IMG/VR virus record: IMGVR_UViG_3300035698_014505
Coordinates: 1 to 33,579 of that record
Source of the DNA: a virus
Strand: one strand, 5' to 3'
Length of the DNA stretch: 33,579 bases
Shown: piece after piece, positions 21,796-29,700 of the stretch
Layout: each line of letters opens with the position of its first letter
Position numbering within the stretch: position 1 is the stretch's first letter
Notes under the pieces: generated by a model
Database searches by the model: none
Told to the model about the DNA's origin: nothing
What the model saw: the letters and a program-made list of their open reading frames with translations, nothing else
Made by a program: the position numbers and the translations under genes

Positions 21796-22747
21796 TAGTT
21801 ATCTGGACAAACCAGTCGATGCTACGCCGCAACAGCCGCAGCCTTCTTCGACAACCATGAACTACATGGGTGGTAATCCGTTAAGCACAGGTGTGCAATT
21901 TGGATTAGCGGGCGCGGCCGGCGGTCTGGGTTACGCAGCGTTACAGCGTGCTGTTCGTTTACACGCCGGTAACGAGTCACAAGTTGATATCCTTAAGCCT
22001 ATGTTGATTGGCACGCTGATCGGTAGTACGTTGGGCTTGGCTGGTTCATTGACTTCGCGTAAGCCATCACCTAAGACTTGGTTCGATCTATCAGAGCAGC
22101 TGAGGGCAGGCGGTTTCCAATATCCTATGTACAAGACTTTTTCTACAGCAGACGAACCCTTAGAGAAGCAAGGCTTTGTCCTGACAACTGGTACTATAAT
22201 CGCTTTGATATTCGCAGCTATGTCTGCGCGTGGCGCCGGGGATCAACTAGGTCAGGCCAGTGTTGCGGCGCAAACTGGCAATAAGCGTAAAGCCCTGTTG
22301 CACGGTTTGGGCGCCGCTGGTGAAGTGGCGATGGCATACCCTGGGGTAGGCATATTGGGGCGTGCAGGTCAAACAGCATTACGTACTGGTAAGGGCGGTA
22401 GGTTGCTTAAGTCCTTGGCAACAGGCGGTAAGGGTTTGTTACGCCCAAGCGGTAACTATTTAAGGATGCAGTATGAAGTACCAGCGATCCTTGCCTCCAA
22501 CGCAGCACCCTGGAGTTATCCGGATGCGGATGGTCGTTCACAGCAGGCTTTAGGCGCACAGCATAGTCGTATGATGCGGGATCTACGCCAGACTCGTACA
22601 GACCAGGAAGCAAGATCAGCGTTGTGGGCAGGGCGTAGGAAGAAGGTAACTAAGCCGTTTACCAACGCATACGCTGGTCTACGTAAGATCGTCGGTGGCC
22701 TGGGGAATGCCCATGAAATGCCGAGTATAGCTGTTCCGGAGTACTAG
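21764..22747 (+). CDS. Gly/Ala-rich hydrophobic virion-type protein
   Basis: ATG 21764 overlaps the previous gene. Residues 35-95 hold two hydrophobic Gly/Ala-rich helices (GVQFGLAGAAGGLGYAALQ, MLIGTLIGSTLGLAG). Another follows at about 135-165 (TIIALIFAAM), after the motif EPLEKQG. The C-terminal half is basic and Gly-rich (TGKGGRLLKSLATGGKG). Such segments are typical of membrane-active or internal virion proteins that enter the host envelope with the DNA. Function is inferred from composition and place. Confidence 0.5.
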   Translation: MTMTMSIEKNSSYLDKPVDATPQQPQPSSTTMNYMGGNPLSTGVQFGLAGAAGGLGYAALQRAVRLHAGNESQVDILKPMLIGTLIGSTLGLAGSLTSRKPSPKTWFDLSEQLRAGGFQYPMYKTFSTADEPLEKQGFVLTTGTIIALIFAAMSARGAGDQLGQASVAAQTGNKRKALLHGLGAAGEVAMAYPGVGILGRAGQTALRTGKGGRLLKSLATGGKGLLRPSGNYLRMQYEVPAILASNAAPWSYPDADGRSQQALGAQHSRMMRDLRQTRTDQEARSALWAGRRKKVTKPFTNAYAGLRKIVGGLGNAHEMPSIAVPEY

Positions 22748-22749
22748 AT

Positions 22750-23103
22750 ATGGATAAGCAGGCACAATATAGTTCAGTGAAGATGGCGCCAATGGTTAGG
22801 GGTAAAACGCTTCAGGACCTGTATATCGCTATACGCGCTGATGCCGGATTACCGACAACGGAGAAAGCACAGGTTATTGGCCAGATCAAAGGCATGACTC
22901 AGTGGGCCAATGAAAGTACTCCACTTTCGGCCTTGCTTCATAAGGGACTCGGTGGTATGATCGGGTGGTTGATTGCAAAATATTTTGGCATGGGACCGCT
23001 CGGTCAACTTGTATCGGCTGTCGCCGGTTATGGTATCGGCAATACAATCCATAAGCAGTTGAATAAGCCAACGGGATCGATGCCGGGTTGGAAGATATAT
23101 TAG
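22750..23103 (+). CDS. Small hydrophobic virion-type protein, 117 aa
   Basis: Starts 2 bp after the previous stop. It opens MDKQAQ, then a helix, then a Gly/hydrophobic C-terminal stretch (GGMIGWLIAKYFGMG, LVSAVAGYGIGN). Similar in composition to its neighbours; no family recognised. Confidence 0.5.
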   Translation: MDKQAQYSSVKMAPMVRGKTLQDLYIAIRADAGLPTTEKAQVIGQIKGMTQWANESTPLSALLHKGLGGMIGWLIAKYFGMGPLGQLVSAVAGYGIGNTIHKQLNKPTGSMPGWKIY

Positions 23104-23113
23104 GAGATACGTT

Positions 23114-23974
23114 ATGTCCTTGACAGGTAAAGGTAATAAGATAATGGACTCTATGAAGAAGCAGTATGGTAAGGACAAAGGTGAGTCTGTTTTCTATGCA
23201 TCTAAGAACAAGGGCACTATCAAGGGTGTCGAGGGGGAAAAAGTGAGTGGTGTAAAGTTAGCTGATATGAGTGATATGGATTTGGCATACCTAGAGGGCA
23301 TCGCTGAGAAGTGCGCTGCACTCGGTGTAGACCCCACACTGATTATGGGTATCGATAAAGACGCTGAGGGTGATTACACAGCGCCATATGACAAGAAGCA
23401 AAAGGCTCAGGAGAAAGACCCTGAGAACAAGGGTGAAGCCGAGTCGGACATTGCTGATACCAACAAACCTAAGGCTGAAAAGAAGGAAAAGAAGTATTTT
23501 AAGAGACCCAAGGGCGCAAAGTACGCAGCCAGTATTATTGACGATGCGCTGAAGACAGTAGGGGAAAAATCAGCTCAACTCGGTGCTGGTGTCAGTAATC
23601 CTAAGGTAGCAACTTTGACTAAGATACTTAGTACATTACTCGGTAGTGCTGGTGGCGTCGGTGGTGGTGTCTGTAACGTGGCTCCATGCCCTGGTTCTAA
23701 GCTTCAATCTGAAGGTGAAGGTCGTGGATTGGGCATTGGCATGGGTAGAGGCCCGGTAGGTGTACCAGCAGGTAAGAAAGAAGAACCAGTGGTGCCAGCA
23801 GCGGATGGGGCGACATGTCCCGGCGCTAAGATTCAATCTAAAGGCAAGGGCCGTGGCCTTGGCAAGGGTATGGCCAAAGGTCCGGTAGGCGTGCCGGTCG
23901 GTGAAAAAGATGATAAGCAGGCGAGTACGCCCGCTGTTGACGATGTACTGAAGCGTGCTAGAATGGGGGATTAA
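23114..23974 (+). CDS. Virion-type protein with GKGNKIMDSM module and Gly repeats
   Basis: AGGAGAT precedes ATG 23114. Residues 4-35 (GKGNKIMDSMKKQYG, GESVFYASKNKG) match a short module I know from many phages (KIMxSMxKxYGxxKxESVFYAxxNKG), function unknown. A helical segment with YLEGIAEKCAALGVDP follows, then charged linkers. The last 110 residues hold two copies of CPGxKxQSxGxGRGLG-type repeats ending GPVGVPxGxK, each with one Cys, like short fibre or binding units. Confidence 0.55.
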   Translation: MSLTGKGNKIMDSMKKQYGKDKGESVFYASKNKGTIKGVEGEKVSGVKLADMSDMDLAYLEGIAEKCAALGVDPTLIMGIDKDAEGDYTAPYDKKQKAQEKDPENKGEAESDIADTNKPKAEKKEKKYFKRPKGAKYAASIIDDALKTVGEKSAQLGAGVSNPKVATLTKILSTLLGSAGGVGGGVCNVAPCPGSKLQSEGEGRGLGIGMGRGPVGVPAGKKEEPVVPAADGATCPGAKIQSKGKGRGLGKGMAKGPVGVPVGEKDDKQASTPAVDDVLKRARMGD

Positions 23975-23975
23975 C

Positions 23976-24344
23976 ATGGAACAACAACGACGACGACGAC
24001 CAGAGTATACGCAGCTCTTAACACCAGCCGAGAGGTTGGAATGCATAAAGCTGGGGGCTGCACTTCACTTTGCTGATCGTGGTATTAGTTTATCTAAGTT
24101 AGCCAGGATGCGTAAATCTGGTTCTGTGGGTGACGTGGTTGGAGGTATCGCTGATCTATCTACCGCTGGCTGGAAGGGCGTGATGGCCTTATCATTACTC
24201 GGTGGTATACCGCTGGGCGTTGCAAGTCATGTAGTAGCAAACAAGTTAACTGAGGAAAAGAATAAGGAGATTGAGCTACGCCAGAAGATTAAGTTCTTCA
24301 GACAAGCGTCGGGAGGTCTTGAGGAAGGACTCGCAGGCGAATAA
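23976..24344 (+). CDS. Small membrane-associated virion-type protein, 122 aa
   Basis: ATG 23976, 1 bp after the previous stop; the open frame from 23955 is a shadow. A charged N-terminus (MEQQRRRRPEYTQLL) and CIKLGAALHF segment are followed by a hydrophobic helix (GVMALSLLGGIPLGVASHVV) and a charged helix. Layout is like the neighbouring genes. Confidence 0.5.
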   Translation: MEQQRRRRPEYTQLLTPAERLECIKLGAALHFADRGISLSKLARMRKSGSVGDVVGGIADLSTAGWKGVMALSLLGGIPLGVASHVVANKLTEEKNKEIELRQKIKFFRQASGGLEEGLAGE

Positions 24345-24374
24345 CGAATAAATTACGAATGAATAGGTGACTAA

Positions 24375-24770
24375 ATGCTAGCAGGCTTAATGAATACGGG
24401 ACCCTCGATGTTCCCTAATCTGACACCGGAATTGGCACCTGACGCAGAAGAAGTCGAAAAAGAGATGGAGCGTGCTCTGTACAATAAGAGCATGAAGTTC
24501 AAAGACTTTAAGATCGAGACATTTGACCTGAGTAAAAAGGCTAGGGCAACCGCGTATGCCAAACTGTTGAAAGAGATCTTTCAAGGTTTACAGGCGCATA
24601 CACATGTAATACTGTTTAACGACAGACAATTTGTAACAGAGGGCGAGCAGCCCAGGTGGATAGCGCATATTGAGTGGGGTGTATTCGAGTTGGAGGTAAA
24701 AGCCAACCCTATAGCAGGTACACCTCAGCCAGCGCCAGCAGCAGCAGCAGCAGCAGCAGCAGACGAGTAA
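24375..24770 (+). CDS. Hypothetical virion-operon protein with poly-Ala end
   Basis: ATG 24375. Residues 20-115 look like one small alpha/beta domain (MKFKDFKIETFDLSKKA, HVILFNDRQFVTEG, IEWGVFELEVKAN). The C-terminus is AAAAAAAAADE, encoded by nine GCA units. The same trinucleotide makes serine in the gene at 268, read in another frame. No family recognised. Confidence 0.5.
   Translation: MLAGLMNTGPSMFPNLTPELAPDAEEVEKEMERALYNKSMKFKDFKIETFDLSKKARATAYAKLLKEIFQGLQAHTHVILFNDRQFVTEGEQPRWIAHIEWGVFELEVKANPIAGTPQPAPAAAAAAAADE
24737..24763 (+). repeat. GCA trinucleotide tract
   Basis: Nine GCA units encoding alanine at the end of the preceding gene. Confidence 0.85.
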
Positions 24771-24780
24771 GGAGATACTG

Positions 24781-26370
24781 ATGGAGAGTAAACAAGCATT
24801 TCTAGGTGCGGATCCACGTGAGGCAGCACAAGCATTTGGTGGTGGAGCACTTGTTGGCGGCGGCGTTGTATCTGCTATTAGCTTGGCGCATATGCTCATA
24901 GCATTACGGCGTCGACAGCAGGAGCGCGAATCAGCTGACGGTGACGAGCAAAATACTATTACCCTTACATTACCACCAAAGGTATCGGCAGCCACGTCCG
25001 TCGGTTGCCCTGTGCAGATAAAGAAAATTGAAAAGCCAAAGACATCCAATGTTACGGGGCCAAAAACACAGTTTCGTCATGCTATTGATGGACAGTTCGG
25101 CAGTAAGACAGCAGCCGATCCTGATTATCGTGGTTGGCAGACTCGCTCCGGTAAATGGCTTGGCGGCATGGCCGGCATGGCAACTGGCGCAACAGTTGTC
25201 GGTAAGCTGTACGCCAAGCTACGCGAACGTAAATTGGAACGTGAACTAGACGAGGCGCAGCAGGAATACATGGACATGCTGACGCAAGGCAAAACGGCGG
25301 CAGTACTAGATGATATGTTCCCGGCGCTACCCGGGGTAGAAAAGGAAGCGGGGAAGCAAGCTGTTAAAAATAATTATGGTATGTTAAGCTTTCCTATGAC
25401 GGCGGCCGCGGTACTTACTGTACTGGGAACAGGTGCTACTGGTTGGTTAACTAAACGTATTTTGGATGAGAAGTTACAGCAAGCTAAAGGCCGCGGTCTA
25501 GAAATACCACAGCTCAAGCGTATTGTATTTAGGACAGCACAGTCAGCACCGGCCATGCCGTCAGCTGCACCAACCGCGGAGCCCGTCGAGGTTGAGGACG
25601 AAGGGTATAAGCAGGCTAGCGCCGAGGAAATAGGTGACGTGCGTGCAGCACTTGGCGTCATGATGGACAAGGTAGGCCATACAACAGTTATACTAGATAC
25701 AGATTACGTTAAAGAGGCGATGGCCACTGCGGGCTCGACGCCGCGTAGTATGTTCAAGTTGGCGCAGGACATTGATGCTTTACTTAGTCATCTAAAGCAG
25801 AATCCTCAGCTTAGCCGTATGATTCAACGGGCTACGATGGAGAAGTATCCAATCATGAAGCATTTTCGCTGGGCGACGAAGGTCCCTGGCCTGAATAAGA
25901 TTACTGATTGGTTGGCTCAGCGTGGGGCGCAGAAATTTTTCCGGCCACAGGTGGCCACAAAGGGCCAGGCAGGTGCTGCAGCCCCTTGGTACTCTAACAT
26001 AGTGTCTAAACTTAAGGCAGGTGTAGGCGGAGCGGTGTCCGGTGTTCGAAAGGGGCTGTCTGCGTTAGGGCCCAACGCCACGGATACAGCAGACCCACAA
26101 CCACGTGCGTGGTATCTACCCGGGGTTGCTAAGCACGCAGGTATAGGGGGTGGTATTCTAAGTAGTTTGGCTGGAAGCGCCGTGGTAGCGAAGACGCTCG
26201 GTGCGCGTAACAACGAACAGCAGTCTGCTATCACACCGCCACCTAACAAATTGGACGTCAGTAAGATCGATATAACAGCTGAGGACCCAGAAGCGCAGAC
26301 ATATTTGGACACTAACAAGCAACGCGTAATTGAAATATTGCAGCAGATGCGATCGGAAGGTAAGATATAA
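24781..26370 (+). CDS. Large Gly/Ala-rich virion-type protein, 529 aa
   Basis: GGAGATACTG leads into ATG 24781. The start MESKQAF and later segments EKEAGKQA, GYKQASA, GVAKHAG carry the Lys-x-Ala motif seen across this block. Hydrophobic Gly/Ala helices lie at about 15-35, 135-150, 210-230 and 440-460. A Lys-rich PWYSNIVSKLKAGVGGA segment is amphipathic. The pattern fits a membrane-interacting ejection protein, perhaps a cell-envelope penetration channel. No direct homologue is recognised. Confidence 0.5.
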   Translation: MESKQAFLGADPREAAQAFGGGALVGGGVVSAISLAHMLIALRRRQQERESADGDEQNTITLTLPPKVSAATSVGCPVQIKKIEKPKTSNVTGPKTQFRHAIDGQFGSKTAADPDYRGWQTRSGKWLGGMAGMATGATVVGKLYAKLRERKLERELDEAQQEYMDMLTQGKTAAVLDDMFPALPGVEKEAGKQAVKNNYGMLSFPMTAAAVLTVLGTGATGWLTKRILDEKLQQAKGRGLEIPQLKRIVFRTAQSAPAMPSAAPTAEPVEVEDEGYKQASAEEIGDVRAALGVMMDKVGHTTVILDTDYVKEAMATAGSTPRSMFKLAQDIDALLSHLKQNPQLSRMIQRATMEKYPIMKHFRWATKVPGLNKITDWLAQRGAQKFFRPQVATKGQAGAAAPWYSNIVSKLKAGVGGAVSGVRKGLSALGPNATDTADPQPRAWYLPGVAKHAGIGGGILSSLAGSAVVAKTLGARNNEQQSAITPPPNKLDVSKIDITAEDPEAQTYLDTNKQRVIEILQQMRSEGKI

Positions 26371-26723
26371 TGAGTACACCGGAACTAGATTCTAAACAGG
26401 CAGCGTACTTTGACGGGTTCATTGATCTGTGCGTAGTGCACGGTGTGGACCCAGATGCGCTGATGAAGTCAGGCCAAGCCTATGGGCAGGCACCTATATA
26501 CGGTGGAACACCAGTACCCCGTACCCCGCCGGCCGCAGGTCCTAGGCTGGGCGCCGGAGTGTTAGAAAAACTACTTGGGAAGTTGACTGACAAGTACTAC
26601 GGTGTACCGAAGGCTACCGAAGCCGCACCTGGGATGGGAGCTATCCCTAGTGCTATTGCAGCTAAGTCGCGTTGGAACAAGGATCCAAGCGTTCAGGTAG
26701 CCGGTGGGCCAGACGTAGAGTAA
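26370..26723 (+). CDS. Small virion-type protein, 117 aa
   Basis: Overlaps the previous stop (TAATG). Residues 1-40 (LDSKQAAYFDGFIDLCVVHG-VDPDALMKS) match the LEGIAEKCAALGVDPTLIM stretch of the protein at 23114, so the two share a helical module. A Pro/Gly linker and a helix follow. It precedes the polymerase by 15 bp. Confidence 0.5.
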   Translation: MSTPELDSKQAAYFDGFIDLCVVHGVDPDALMKSGQAYGQAPIYGGTPVPRTPPAAGPRLGAGVLEKLLGKLTDKYYGVPKATEAAPGMGAIPSAIAAKSRWNKDPSVQVAGGPDVE

Positions 26724-26738
26724 ATAATCGAGGATAGA

Positions 26739-29700
26739 ATGGCAGCGACGACGAAGTTACCAGAGCATCTTCGTGAATTTGACGACACGGACGCAACTCG
26801 GAACCTTATTTACGACAATACGCTTGAATCGATTAAGAAGCGTTTTCCAATAGAGGATGAAGAGTACAGGCTAGAACTATCCAATGTGCGGACCACCGGT
26901 CCTAAGTCATTTACCCTGGAACAACAGAAGCAGGCGTTAATGAAGAATCGCCATCTTCGTACCCCGGTATCCGGTAAGTGGCGTCTGGTGCACAAACCAT
27001 CCAAAGCTGTAATCGAGGAGCGTGATGACGTTGTGATGCATGTACCGTATTACACGGAGCGCGGTACAGTTATTTATAACGGTAATGAGTACAGTATCAT
27101 CAACCAGTCTCGACTGAAGCCCGGGGCCTACGTACGCAAACAGCGGACGGGCGAGATAGAAACACATTTCAACGTACGGCCAGGTACAGGTAAGAGTTTC
27201 CGTGTACACCTGGAGCCGGAAAGCGGTATCTTCAAGCTACAAGTAGGCCAGTCCAATATCCCTATCTATACGTTGCTTAAGACTATGGGCATTACCGATA
27301 AACAGCTCATGAAGTCGTGGGGACCGGAGCTGCTTGAGGCTAATATCAAGAAGCAGGATCCAAGGGCTTTACAGAAGATGTACCAGCGGTTCTCGGGCTA
27401 CGCCTACGACCCGGCGTTGAACAGTGATCAGCAGGCACAGTACATTATTGATTCACTACCACAGTTTGAGGTTGATGCCGATGTCATGTCCCGTACTATG
27501 GGTTTGAACGATGCCAAGGGCGTCACGGCCGATGTACTGCACAGGGCAACGCAAAAGATGTTAAATGTATCCAGGGGCGAGGAGCAGGCCGACGATCGTG
27601 ATGCACCTATGTACAGTAATGTACTGTCCATAGAGGATTTGATTCGAGAGCGTATTGATAAGGATGCTGGTAAATTATCGTGTAGCCTGATCTATAAGGC
27701 ACGTAGGGACAAGGGTCTGAAGTCGGTGCGCAGGGGTGCGCTGAACCCGTATATCGATGACCCACAGCAGGGTCTGTTGTTCGGTTCCAAGTTGGCTATG
27801 CCGTTGGAAGAGACTAATCCGTTACATACGCTGGAGCAGCTGGGCCGTGTTACTAAACTTGGCCAGGGTGGTATTAGCAGCGCTGAATCGATTACTGATG
27901 AGGCCCGGGACGTAAACAATGGCCAATTCGGTTTCATAGACCCTATCATGGGCCCAGAAGGTTGTTTTACCCCAGATATGCAAGTAATGACGCACAGTGG
28001 GTGGGAAAACTGGGATAATGTTGATGTTGATACTGAGTTTGCTTGCCTTGTCGATGACCGTTTGGAATACCATAAACCGTTTGAGTTGCATTTCGAAGAA
28101 TATGGTAGTGCTATTTATGAATGTCAAACTAAACATTTTGGATTTAGTGTAACGCGTTCGCATAGATTGTGGCTCCGCACGCCAGATAAACAGGCTAAAT
28201 ACCGTCCAGAGTTTCCAGGGACTATAACGCAACCGCGTCGTATCAGGGTAGGTGGGCATGCACCTTATTTGGGTATTGATGATCTTTCTGCCTTTTTTAC
28301 ATGGCCTGAAATATTAGATACTGGAAATGCGTATAAGACGTTGCCACCATTAGCTTGGGATGCCTGGGGCGCATTTATGGGATGGTTTGTGCGTGAAGGC
28401 AGTACAACTAGGCGAAAAGATGGCCAAATAATGGTTAGTTTGTCTACGCATAATGAAGAGTACGCAGCTAGATTTATAGAATTATTTACACGAATTGGTT
28501 GTAGACCGCAAATCATGCGGGATAATACTGGCCAGGTGCACGGGGTGTACGCCGTTAGGAAACAACTCGGGGATTACTTGATTCCGTTTGGTAAGTGCGT
28601 GGATAAATATTTACCTAAGGAAATTTTAGATGCCTCAGTATCGGCACGTGTAGCTTGTCTTGATGCATTATGTTTAGGCGATGGTAGGCGTAAAGGTGAT
28701 ACTTATCATTATACGACTACGAGTCGTCAGTTGGCGCTTGACGTAGAACAGTTGGCTTTTGGTTTGGGATATTCCACGCGTTTACGTTGGGAACGTGATG
28801 AACGGGATCAATCTTTATCAGGGGGTTGTTGGATTGTAGCATTACATATTAAGGAAGAGAGAACATTTACACCTGCACATATTCAAAGATTAGAGTATGA
28901 AGGTCCCGTTTATACTGCTACCGTTCCCGGTGGTTTATTATATGTGCGCAAGGGTGAATTTGGGGGACACTGGTCTGGCAATCTCAATATCGGTATTGAC
29001 ACACGTGCCGCCTATAGAACGTTTAAGGGCCGTGATCAGCAGATTTATGGAGAGTTCAAGAATCCTGTAACGGGCAAGTTGGAATACCTGACGCCAGGCG
29101 ATGTAGCGGGTAAGACCCTGGCGTTCCCAGGTGAGATGGCAAAGCCCGGGGCCACGGCAGCGGCCATGGTCGGCGGTAAGATCAAACGCATACCTAAGGA
29201 AGAGGTGGAGCTGGAAGTTCCGAGTACAGCACACATGTTTGCCCCACATACCAATTTGAACCCGATGCCCACTGGCGTACAGCCAGGTCGACAGTTTTAC
29301 GGTGCTAAGTTCTGGAGCCAGTACCTGCCCCAGGTTAAGGGTGAAGTGCCGCTAGTAGACAGTCTAATGGGTGACGGTAAGACTACGTTCACTGAGTTCT
29401 ATGGTCGGCGTATAGGTACTCTTCCGTCTAAGGTGGGTGGTACCGTGAGCATGGTGACTGACAAGGGTATTACTGTAACGGATCCTAACGGTAAGAAGCA
29501 TTTTACGGAGATTGTTAAGAATTTCCCATTTAACAGGCTAACCGGTATCAGTTACTTTCCGGCCGTAAAGCAGGGTGATGTTGTTAACGTAGGGGATATG
29601 CTGGCGCATTCTAACTTCACTGATTCGAAGAGTGGCGCGATCAACATGGGTATCAACCTGAAGACAGCGGTTATCCCGGCACGCGGCATGTCGTACGAAG

